Source: Bolinopsis microptera (lineage: Eukaryota > Ctenophora > Tentaculata > Lobata > Bolinopsidae). From it: a stretch of 64,000 nucleotides of DNA. The position numbers and the translations under genes are program-made. Below the pieces are notes generated by a model. That model had not been told where the DNA came from. It made no database searches and saw nothing but the letters and a program-made list of their open reading frames with translations. Where the stretch lies: positions 11,143,837 to 11,207,836 of the forward strand of contig NC_087080.1 in NCBI RefSeq assembly GCF_026151205.1, written 5' to 3'. This document shows, in pieces, positions 11,513 through 53,739 of the stretch (positions within the stretch are counted from its first letter, which is position 1; each line of letters opens with the position of its first letter).

Positions 11513-12257
11513 GAATTGGGGTTCCTCCTTATCAACCAATATCATGACAGGGTATGTTTGTGACTGTTTCCTACATTTGTAACACTATATTTATACTTTC
11601 GCAGATAATTTATTTGCCGGTAAAGACCATTCTCAGCTGACCGTATTTCTTTCTGTCGCTGATGTTTCCTGTGGTCACTTTTAAATTTAATTTTTATCAA
11701 ATTTTACTGTTTCTAGTCATTGATTTTAATGGTTTCAAGCCTTTCCGATTAATCTTTGAGCTGTGTAAAGATTTAAACTTGTCACAATTTGAAAAACAAA
11801 CGACTTTCTTTGGTCTACTGCAACGATGAAATTATTTAAGTTTATTCATCATTGACCATTTTGATAATTCATTGATCTAATAGGACTTAATTTTAAACAA
11901 GTAGATATTATTATTCCATGAAATTGAACATGGTTACATCTGATGACTTAACAGTCAGAACTACACTTTATGTACACATTTCATGCCCTAAAATTTTAGG
12001 AAACATGAAAAGTTGAGACTGAAAGAAGACACTGTGCTGCAACTTCTCAGTTATAGATCTCTGCCGGTGCTCAGAAAGCGACCTCTTGAATCACGCCTAC
12101 AAGCCAGTGAATTGCGTTTGGAGCTCCTGGTCTTGGTTGTTTGACCGGTTTTTCTGGATCCAGGGGAAGCAAAAGCTAGGATTCCGCAGTTGGTGTCAGT
12201 TAATAGAAGAGATAGAAACGTCGGGCGTGATCAAATCATTTTGAGCTACTTAAAAGT
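11513..12257. other. CDK9 3' flank
   Basis: Holds the presumed CDK9 3' UTR. Nothing else was recognised. Confidence 0.4.
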
Positions 12258-12835
12258 TACAAGAATACAAAATCTGATGATTTAAAGGATGGAGCTGTAT
12301 TTTAAACACTATTTTTGACAGCAATGAATGGAATCCGAAAGCTGATTATTTTGAGACGGGAGCTGTATTTTTTAATAATGAAGTGGAAACAGGGTTCGAC
12401 TATATGTACGGGGAGTACTACAAAATCTGTTAATTTTGAGGCATCCAAGTTGCTAAGACATCCTCCTTCCTGCTTGCCGCTGCCATCGTTCTCTTCAGAC
12501 TTTTCTTCTAGATCAAATCTGATTATTTTGAGACGGGAGCTGTATTTTTTAATAATGAAATGGAAACAGGATTTGACCATATGTTTGGAGAGCACTAAAC
12601 AATCTGATTATTTTGAGACGGGAGCTGTATTTTTTAATATTGAACTGGAAACAGGATTTGACCATATGTTTGGGGAGACCTAAACAATTTGAGAATTTTG
12701 AGACGGGAGCTGTATTTTTTAACTTAAACGGAACTAAAACTATTACGTGTGGATACTATTTGAGCGATGCAAAGCAGTGCTAAAAAATACTAAAAAATCT
12801 GTTGATTTTGAGACGGGAGCTGTATTCTTTATTTA
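12258..12835. repeat. Degenerate tandem array between CDK9 and PCBD
   Basis: Six occurrences of a block with core TTTTGAGACGGGAGCTGTAT near 12275 (most diverged), 12350, 12525, 12610, 12695 and 12805. Most are followed by TTTTTTAATAATGAA and GGAAACAGGATTTGACCATA. The middle units are spaced about 86 bases. Small ORFs on both strands are by-products of the repeat. A satellite-like array of unknown origin. Confidence 0.75.
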
Positions 12836-13115
12836 AAACACCATGATATACATCCTTCTGTAATGGCATTTTTGATACTGTTTTGATAAACATCAACTTT
12901 GTCTAATTTCATTTTCTGGCTATATCCTCTGTCTGATCGACACCCACGCTTACCATAATGAAATATAGTGCCATTACATGTGTCCAAGTAACAGATTATA
13001 CTAGAAATGCGAAGATGCAATTTCCAAATTTTCCTGAAAAATTATCCGCCCCTAAATCTTGGCGGTTAGAGTTATTTACCCCTAACTTAAACAACACAAC
13101 ACACAGGATGTGCCC

Positions 13116-13508
13116 ATGTTTGTGATAAAACTTCTATCTCCAGCCCTCTTCTTCCGCCTCCCCACTAACCAACTATTTCACACCACAGTCATGTCCGCCG
13201 CTAAAGTACCCAAACTCAACGACGAACAGAGATCTGTTGATCTCGCAGCTGTTACAGAAACAGGCTGGAAGTTACAGAATGATCGGGATGCCATCCACAA
13301 GGAGTTTCTCTTCCGGGATTTTAACGAGGCGTTTGGTTTCATGACGCGCGTGGCGCTCCGTGCTGACAAAGTCGATCACCATCCCGAGTGGTTTAATGTG
13401 TACAACAAAGTTAATATTACACTCTCTACTCATGATTGTGGAGGTTTGTCCAAGAGAGATATTGCTTTGGCAAAGTTCATTGACGGTGCCGCTAAAGTGT
13501 TTGAGTAA
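13116..13508 (+). CDS. PCBD: Pterin-4a-carbinolamine dehydratase (PCBD/DCoH family)
   Basis: A single uninterrupted exon. The conserved core has [29 protein letters not shown], and the active-site block [22 protein letters not shown]. It ends [12 protein letters not shown], closer to vertebrate PCBD2 than to PCBD1. Known role: dehydrates 4a-hydroxy-tetrahydrobiopterin in BH4 recycling, and in vertebrates also binds HNF1. The first in-frame ATG is at 13116 and gives 130 aa with a hydrophobic/arginine N-terminus that could be a mitochondrial presequence. A second ATG at 13191 gives about 105 aa, the usual core length. An acceptor-like CACACAG lies just upstream with an out-of-frame ATG at 13108. 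Confidence 0.93.
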   Translation: MFVIKLLSPALFFRLPTNQLFHTTVMSAAKVPKLNDEQRSVDLAAVTETGWKLQNDRDAIHKEFLFRDFNEAFGFMTRVALRADKVDHHPEWFNVYNKVNITLSTHDCGGLSKRDIALAKFIDGAAKVFE

Positions 13509-13943
13509 CTTTATTTATTCATAGTTAACTTTAAGTAATCTATTATCGGTATCGTAGGTATCTGTTATTGTTATTTTAATCGTTTTATACGCGTTTTTAA
13601 ATTATTAATTTTCGTTTTAACTAGGAAATAATATTCTTAGAATATTACTTAGCTGTTTTTGTTTATATACATAGTGTTTTAAAACTTTCAGAAAGCTTCC
13701 GAGATTGTGTTTGCTTGTTAGTTGAAAATTTGTTATTTTATCATTAGTTTTTACGGCATTTGCTATCCAATTATTCGAAAATTGTGTGTTTTCCCCCGTT
13801 TTAAATTTACATACCAGCTCCCTTATCGACATTCCACAAGTGAAAAATATAACGTGCAGTGTAAATAACTAACCAATCCCTGACCCGTCCACTTATTCCT
13901 CACTAGCAATGTCATGACGTGAACTGCCTCCCTTTGCATAGCA

Positions 13944-46035
<32,092 letters not shown>

Positions 46036-48662
46036 ACTAAACTTTCACATAAATATGCTACCTTTGTTGTGTGATTTTATTGGATACTAGTGTAACCCGG
46101 CCTTCGGCCGGGATTTCACTGCCGCAGTTAAAAAGGGTAGGAGTAATTACCCGCTGAGTCAAAACCTGCATTAGGTGACCCAATAGTATCTTAAACAATA
46201 ATCTCATAATCAGTTCTTTCTCGTGGATAATTAAGTCATTATTAGCCATTAGGCACCACATTCCATGATCATAAGGTCCAAACACCGACTATTACACTTA
46301 AAGTAAGTAAATTAACTCTTGTTAACTCCGCACCACACCTGCCTATTATATTTGAAAACACGCATAACATTGTTGTATGAACTCTCTCTGCAGCCAAAAC
46401 AGACCTCAAACACTAACAGTGCCCCTCCCCTAATAAACTTATGGTATAACATTACAGCAAATCTTACCGGGCTAACCCAATTATGTCGCTACTTATGCAG
46501 CTACATAATATACATTATACAGTAATGGGAGAGAGAGCGAGCCCGGTAACTCTTGCCGTTCTGCTCAAGCCATTTTATGTAACATTTGTGGTACAAAACC
46601 ATCATCAATAAACCATTTACCACCGACCGATTTAAAAAACCTTTACCCTTTGGCTTCCTCATAGTTTTTTCGGCACTATACCGAAAAAACCAGCCCCGTA
46701 ACTCTTACCGTTATCTTGATTAAGGGGGGGGGGGTTCACCCTGATTTTTTTGTGAAACTTGGTTTCGAGATAGCAGTTGACCAACAAACTAGAACCGGTG
46801 ACCGAACTTTTGAGGGGGTCCCCGACCCCAACCGCCAAACGGTGCCCGCGGGACAGCCACGCCCATATTTGGTCTAAATTAGGCCCGATTTAGCCAAATA
46901 CCCTGAACATGCCCAAAACCCAGATTTAATGTGCTCTACTTGTAGCTAGTGGTCCCCTGAACAAGTATATGAATTTTCATCAAGATTGGGCAAAAAATGA
47001 CTGAGTTATGAGCCAAAAACCATATGACCATATTTGGGCATACGCACCAAATTTGATCGATTTTGGCCCATAAATTGGTCAAATATCAATATTTTTGAAT
47101 GAAACCAACTTTATATGAAAGGTGAGCTTATACTACACATTCTCTGTGATTATCAGCTCAGTATCTACCTAACTGTGGATTCTGTGTTCAAATAATTACA
47201 AAAAATGAACAAAATCGTCCATATCACAATGCTGGCAAGCATAACCGTTGCCCTTATATTCACAACACTATGTACCCCCTATACTATTATATCCCCTTTA
47301 TTGTTTTCCAGGCATTAAGACTCATCGAAAGTAGTTCAGCAGGTATATTTAAGTTCAAAACATTCTAATTCAATGTTAAAGATGACAGGAATAAGAAATA
47401 GTTATGTGGAGGTTTTTAAGAAATTTGCGCAAAATACGCGCCAGCATGTTATACGAAATTAGGTAAAAAACCCAAAATCGCCATATTCAGGTGCCTTAAA
47501 AACCATGTTAAAATTGAGTTAGAGATCTGAAACTTTGCAGAGCGTCTAGACCTTGTCCAAATCGACTGTAAAAAAAATTTCATGTTGCAGGAGTATCGGG
47601 AAGTGGGTTTTCTGGAACCCCTGTTTTACAACAGATTGTCGTGAAGCTATATATATATGTATGTATAGACGCTTTTGCAGTAAATTGTAGCCTACATTTA
47701 AGTGTCCGTAGATTCAAAAGTATAAAAGATACAGTCATTTCGAACCACAGGTTTTAAAGATAATTGTTTATACTTTAGTTTACATTATATCGAAAAATAA
47801 TTTATTGTCATCATCATCACTTGATGACGTCATCAATTTAAGTGTTTTTAAAACTTGATTTTTGACAAAATAACAACTTTTCAAATCGATTTTAAAGCAT
47901 TAAGGAGTAATTTTATTCAAAATCTGAGGACATTTTCATCTTAGATAATTGTTCAAGCATTCTGAAAATCTACCGGAAAGTTTTCCTACCTTGCTCCTTC
48001 ATAAAGATATTCGCTATTGAAGTTAGTGCTTTTTTGAAGAATAATTTTATAAAAACACAAAAGTTGTGAATTAGTATTCTCTGGTGTTGGGCCATCCCTT
48101 GGGTTGTGGAGCTCAATTTTGCTTCCTAAAGGTCTAAATTGTGTTATAGGCTAATTTTAAAGTTGAAAATTGAAAAGTTGCACACGTGGGGACACGCCCA
48201 AATTCATTTAAAATAGCTAAAATCACTGAAAATTGTTATTTTCACGATTTTTACCAACTTTGGAGTCCCGTTGTGATCCAAGTTCTTTTTGAAATCTTCT
48301 GAAACTTTTCATGCTTATCAAACTATATATTAAATAACACTATGCAAACATTTATGGTGATTCAATATTTTATGCGCACGCAACGTCCGCTCAAAGTTTG
48401 CACGTGCGAAAGGTGAGAATTTTGCTCATTCGTGATTTCGAATATATTCTGCTTTCCCACGATATTTAAATGGCATTATATATGAATTTAATGCCAACTT
48501 GAATGAGTAAAAAGTGCTATATTCAGTCTGTTATTGACAGATATGCCTACCTAAACACAAGGAAACGTTTTCAAAGGTAAAATTTCGAAATCGTTGAAAT
48601 TACCTCCTTATTAAGTTTCGACTGTGTAAATTATCCTGACATTATAATCAAAAAGAGATGAT

Positions 48663-48991
48663 ATTTGACCAAAACCCATAATCATGGGTAGAGTGAACCG
48701 CTGCCAGTGTCTCTCTTTTCCAAACAAAAGAAAATGATATTAATTTGAGGAACCGTCCGCAAATGCAAATTGATACCGAGAATGAAATCGGTCGCTCGCT
48801 TTTCCCATTCATTCACGGCTTACGTATTGTAATAAAGCTTATTGAATGGGAAAAGCGAGCGACCGATTTCATTCTCGGTATCAATTTGCATTTGCGGACG
48901 GTTCCTCAAATTAATATCATTTTCTTTTGTTTGGAAAAGAGAGACACTGGCAGCGGTTCACTCTACCCATGATTATGGGTTTTGGTCAAAT
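48663..48991. repeat. Giant palindrome A, arms about 150 bases
   Basis: 48663-48812 and 48842-48991 are practically perfect inverted copies, with a loop of about 29 bases. The arms include CCGTCCGCAAATGCAAATTG and its complement. An RNA copy would be a 150-bp double strand. Confidence 0.92.
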
Positions 48992-49027
48992 CTCAGTACG
49001 CGATATTTGCAAAACTGATTTCGCTCA

Positions 49028-49323
49028 AAACAATAGAACTCAATAGGGTTTCAATATTTTTACATGAAATTTTCAGAATCAACGTAGAATCGCATTTCGA
49101 CCTTATCTCTTGTATTGAAATTTTGAGTTAGGCCTTTAAAAAAATTTGGCGGCCAAATTCCAAAATTTGCCAGGCATTTTTCAGAATTTGGCCGCCAAAT
49201 TTTTTTAAAGGCCTAACTCAAAATTTCAATACAAGAGATAAGGTCGAAATGCGATTCTACGTTGATTCTGAAAATTTCATGTAAACCAGTAAACATATTG
49301 AAACCCTATTGAGTTCTATTGTT
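49028..49323. repeat. Giant palindrome B, arms about 135 bases
   Basis: 49028-49161 and 49183-49323 are inverted copies with a 21-base loop and one gap of a few bases (near 49057 / 49283). The left arm begins AAACAATAGAACTCAATAGG. The palindrome ends directly at the C run. Confidence 0.9.
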
Positions 49324-49324
49324 T

Positions 49325-49359
<35 letters not shown>

Positions 49360-49415
49360 TTAAGCCGCTCGGAAATTACACACGCACAGACAGAAAACAC
49401 ACACACACACACACA

Positions 49416-52072
49416 TCTTGAGACTAGATTATTAGTATTGATGTTCAGTGTTCTTAACTTCAGGAGTTTGATTTGTCCATTTGATAACCCAATAAGATCT
49501 GTATTTAACTTTGGATTTTGCTACCTTATACAAAACTTTTGGCAAAAACCATTACATTTTTTTAACGTTTTAAACTGTTAGTTTCTCGTCTTGTCTAAGG
49601 GTAGCCCTCCTCGATAAATAAAAGAATCAATCCTCTCGAATGTTTTACTCTTTATTTGTCGATAATTATAGGAACCATATCTTAAATCAGTTACTCCCCC
49701 AGAGTAGAAGTTAAATTGAGGATCAGAGAGCCAGTGGGAGGTGCACAATGCGAGTTCCAGGAGATGAAGTGGCTGGTAATAGGGAGGTCCGGCCGCGCGC
49801 CTACCAACCCCCAACCTTCACTTTCAGTACCTAAAAAGGGCAGGAGTGGTGCGTCTCCTAATACTAGAAGAAGACAGTAGTTTCTCGTTAGGGTTTTGGC
49901 AGTTTCTAAGAAGCTTATTTTGTACTAATATCTACCGTATCCCTAACCTTAACGTTGTCTACCCTAAAGTCTACCCTCGTCAGTCGGGCTTCTTGGATAC
50001 TGCCTGTTGTTGTGGGGGACCAGCAGAGTAAAGAGATTTGTTCAGAGCAGGAGTTGGTGTGGGTCATTTAAAACGATTAAATCAAGGCTCCGGTTATTCT
50101 GTTGTTTAGATGTCATTTCTTTTGCTAAGTTCTAAAACCAGTGATTTACGAAAAGTATTGGTTTTCTTTGAATGATTAGATTTTGTTTTTAGTTTTACGA
50201 TATTGACGCAAACAAGAAACAATCAGATAGATGAAAGCTTATGTTTCGGGATAGTAATTCATTTTATATGGTCATATCCAGGGTTGGCTGGACTAAAAAT
50301 CCATCCGAATTGATAGCAGTAACAACCCTGGATAAATGTATGTTCATGAATATTATTCAATTTCCAAACAGATTACACCAGGAAATGTGTGATGCAAAAA
50401 CGGTTTACACTCAACGGAGTATTTAATTACTTAACTATATTATTACGTTTTACTTTCTAGTCAAATTACTGTCAATAATCGTGATTTTGTACACTTCTTG
50501 ATAATTTAATATAGTTTAGTTTATAAAATAAGGTGTTTCTTCGGCTGACTGTTACTACTAAGTCAGGAATGTAGAATTCAATCAGACTATGAAATTGTGA
50601 AATAGAAGGTGGTGTAGTACGCTAGAAATGCCTTCGATTTCGAATTCAGCTTGGAGCGGGTTTATTTTTAGCTTTCGAATGATACATGATGTTAATCTTA
50701 AGATTTTAACTGAAGATGCACCTTATACCTCCTGTCAGTGGCAATGAATTATATGAAATATGGAATAGGCAATGAATATGGAATAGGTACCGAAAAGATC
50801 AATTTACCTGGCACGCCAGTCCCTGTGCGCGGCGCTCTTTTCAAGCTTCCTGAACAGGAGAGAAGCGAGCAAGAGACTAGCAAGTTAAGTAAAGATCAAT
50901 TAGATTAATTCATGGGAAGAGTTAGTGCAAAAATTATGTTTTGTTGGATTCATTAATATTTCGTTGTTAATATATGCTACAAACTTTTTGTGATATTCCT
51001 GTCTCGTTTGATATGTTTAGTATCAGAATTGTGTTGTGTTTACTTTATAGAACAACTGTTCTCAATGTCATGTTAACCCAGCTTTATGGCTCTCTGATTC
51101 TCAGTCTCTCACTGAGAAATAGAAATGGCACGGAAGCGCGCAGAGGACATGGAAGTGATTTGTATAAGTGTAGCAGACCCCCCCCCCCCCCCCCCCCCAC
51201 TGGCGCTGTTAAAAAGCATGTACTTCCCAAATTTCGCGAATTGCAGTAACTTTTTTCAAACTTCATGAATCGAGATCAAATCTTTAGTAGCGTATTCAGT
51301 ATTACTATATAATATTGTAGATATGCACTTATACAAATCACTTGGAATACCTTTGAAAGATAATCAAAACCGATAATGTCTTATTTTCCCGTGAAAATCA
51401 CAATAGAATACTATTAGCTTCCTCCCTGTGACCACGTGCATTCTAGTACCCCTTCTAGTCTACTATATAAAACTAAGATTCTCTTTGTATGTATGTATGT
51501 CTGTACGACCGCCCACGTGCTTAATTAGATGAGAAATAGGAAGCATAGTTCTTAGTTACCATGGTTGATGGTAATTGGTAACGATGTTGAACGCGCACGT
51601 ACAACGATTTGCGAGCGACATTTTATCGACTTAGTACTACTACTACTAGTAATTACGTTGACGGATGTTACTCGTCTAAATTTCTTCGAAGTAGCGCGCG
51701 CCGCTTTCTTCTCGAAATGTTAGTGCAAGTGCTACGAAGTAGCGCGCGCCGGGCCTGATCATTAACAATGGTCAAGTAATTACGTTGTGTTAAGTACGAG
51801 CTACATTTTCATCGGCTGTATTTTCGGTTGTGACGGATATCTTTCCATGCTATGAAAACTGACTACCAAAGAATACTACTATAGCTTCCTTCCGGTTACT
51901 ACGGGCATTCTAGTACCTGTATAAAGTAGTGCTTTTGTGCTTCGCTCCTGGTTGAAACAGCTGTTAGTGTTCGAACGAGACTCCAAATAATATAATGCCT
52001 AAAGGGGTTAGAAAGTAGTTAATATATTATTGTTTCTCACTGCTCTTAAAATTTAGTGAGTTAAAATTGGAA
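49416..52072. other. Intergenic region right of the repeat block
   Basis: No gene recognised. It holds a C run at 51179-51198. Two similar blocks at about 51405-51450 and 51875-51925 (core GCATTCTAGTACC) enclose roughly 430 bases, perhaps a small unclassified element. A sequence starting ACTATATAAAACTAAG with TGTATGTATGTATG follows at about 51465. Confidence 0.4.
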
Positions 52073-52215
52073 GTAACTGTCACCAAGATGTAAATCAGAT
52101 CGAATTGAGACGCCGTTCGATCTAATTACTCGTTCGATCTAATTTCTCGTTCGATATAATTTCTCGTTCGATCTAATTTCTCGTTCGATCTGATTTACAT
52201 CTTGGTGACAGTAAC
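52073..52215. repeat. Miniature inverted-repeat element with internal 20-bp units
   Basis: Arms of about 31 bases (52073-52103 and 52185-52215; core CACCAAGATGTAAATCAGAT) enclose four to five copies of a unit with core TTCTCGTTCGATCTAA. One mismatch in the arms. Confidence 0.8.
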
Positions 52216-52471
52216 GAGGCAATTGTTCGGCAAAACAAAAGGTTGAAACTGAAAGTATGACACAGTAAAAATACAAATTTGATGAATTGAAAGGTAACCA
52301 CAATTCACTGCAATTTTCAAAACAATGAATTGCTCATTGTAATAACATTTGGTTGAATTTATCAGCTCCAGCTCAGAAACTGAGTTTCTTGCCTGAAAAT
52401 CCCGGAACCGGGTATCCCAGGCCAGTAGCAGGGGCGTGTTCATACGTCGAGACGCACAGCAAGTTGGAAGT

Positions 52472-52791
52472 TGTTGTGTTCACTTTATGAGTATAGTGAA
52501 CACACAATGAGTTACTTTGGGTTTTGACAAAGTGAAACGATTTAAGTAGAGCTAAAGTAGAACTGAAGTCTTCGATATTACAACTTGTTTTAATAATCAC
52601 AAAATCACTAACGCAACCGCTACGTATACACAAAACAACAATTACTACTAACCACGTGGTTTAAACGCGTGGTCTGATCGGCAGAACTGCTTGTGAAGTA
52701 ACTGCCGACCTAAAGAGTCTGTTTATAAAATATCGTCTAAACTATAATAGAATACACTACAAACTATACTACAAATATCTTACATACAACA
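52472..52791 (-). repeat. Probable 3' LTR
   Basis: About 320 bases with TGTTGT...ACAACA ends. On the minus strand it is preceded by a purine-rich tract (AGAAAAAAGCGGGGGAG, about 52796-52812). It contains TTTATAAA (about 52722). The borders are inferred because no partner LTR is present. An alternative purine tract (AAAAAAAAGAGGGG) lies near 52947-52960. Confidence 0.45.
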
Positions 52792-53144
52792 TATACTCCC
52801 CCGCTTTTTTCTAAGACTGGCCCTCCAGTCGGGAGCACAGCCGGGAGCTATGTACAGACATACAAATTAAAAAATACACAAACATATAATACAATTCAAC
52901 TACTTTATAATAAAATAATTTACATTTTAGTATCCATGGAACATAGGCCCCTCTTTTTTTTAACACTGCCTCTGGCGGACCAGGGGTGGCTAGGGCCATA
53001 TGCACGATGAACACTAACATATAACGACAAATACAATCAATCAATAGAAATACAACTATACAATGCAACTATAATATAAATTAAAATTAAAAAATGTTCG
53101 AGAGAAATGTCCATATGATCCCTCGTCTTCGCTCCTTCCGGTTC

Positions 53145-53675
53145 CTAGAAGTTCATCGTTGTTCTAGGTTGTACGGCCCTTCTCCTTCTACAATCTTCTG
53201 CAGTGTGACCGTGTTTTTTGCAGAAGCTGCAAAAGTTCGCCTTCAAATGGTTGGCCATTTTCTCGACTCGTCTTTCCAGTTTCGATAGTCTCTCGGCCAT
53301 TTGACTATTGGCCGCTGCCATGGTGATGCTTCTACGTGATTTATTGTGGTGCTTTTTATCTGCCTTTGGTGTTTTTTCTTTTTTTCTTAGTTTTTTCTCT
53401 AGTTTCCTCTTTTTTTCTCTAAGTACGGCACAATCGTCTGAGGAGGAGGAGGAGGAGGAGGAGGAGGAGGAAGAAGGGGGCGATCTTCTTAGGTTATCAT
53501 CGGAGTCGTTGTCAACTGTGACAGACACTACCTGTTCCATAGGCAGTTTAGATGCGGAACTCATCGTGGCAGATAGAATATATATATAGTGATACGAACT
53601 TGAAAGTGGAACAGCAGATCTAAGAGTGACATAGCGATGGACAAGACGGTAAGCGTCTCCTCTGCATGTAAGCAT
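53145..53675 (-). CDS. Zinc-knuckle ORF downstream of envelope
   Basis: 176 aa from the ATG at 53675, or 139 aa from 53564. The second start is more likely the functional one, since the protein features all follow it. There is an acidic/serine-rich segment (a run of 12 Ser), a lysine-rich charged segment, a predicted coiled coil (SQMAERLSKLERRVEKMANHL) and one perfect CCHC knuckle CSFCKKHGHTAEDC (C-x2-C-x4-H-x4-C) followed by RRRR. It resembles a Gag nucleocapsid but has no capsid region, and it lies after envelope, 64 bases from its stop. It may be an accessory RNA-binding protein, or gag of another copy. Confidence 0.65.
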   Translation of the reverse strand: MLTCRGDAYRLVHRYVTLRSAVPLSSSYHYIYILSATMSSASKLPMEQVVSVTVDNDSDDNLRRSPPSSSSSSSSSSSSDDCAVLREKKRKLEKKLRKKEKTPKADKKHHNKSRRSITMAAANSQMAERLSKLERRVEKMANHLKANFCSFCKKHGHTAEDCRRRRAVQPRTTMNF

Positions 53676-53739
53676 GCTTCACAGAAACTTCTGCTTGTTG
53701 GCAGCCTTGTTTCAGTGTGATAGCAGTTATCGCGTGCAG

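Larger units (their letters stand above)
46724..49359. mobile_element. 2.6-kb TTAA-flanked insertion with G/C-run ends
   Basis: Bounded by TTAA at 46720-46723 and 49360-49363. The related short copy has a single TTAA at the matching point (33070-33073), which acts as an empty site. The ends are a G run of 11 and a C run of about 34, inverted with respect to each other. TTAA duplication is typical of piggyBac-type elements, but no transposase and no CCC-type inverted repeat beyond the runs was seen. The interior is non-coding with two large palindromes at its right end and a stretch related to 42520-42740. Confidence 0.7.
46086..49415 (-). mobile_element. Helentron-like element (long copy), interrupted by a TTAA insertion
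   Basis: An inverted relative of 33009-33603. The hairpin end is at 46086-46120 (TAACCCGGCCTTCGGCCGGG). The body is collinear with the short copy to TTGATTAA at 46723. The remaining end GCCGCTCGGAAATTACA plus a CA repeat is at 49364-49415. The 2.6-kb insertion splits it exactly at TTAA. No protein gene. Confidence 0.65.

Noticed and set aside
53308-53589. Plus-strand ORF with a poly-Glu run
   Set aside because: Shadow of the poly-Ser stretch in the minus-strand zinc-knuckle ORF.
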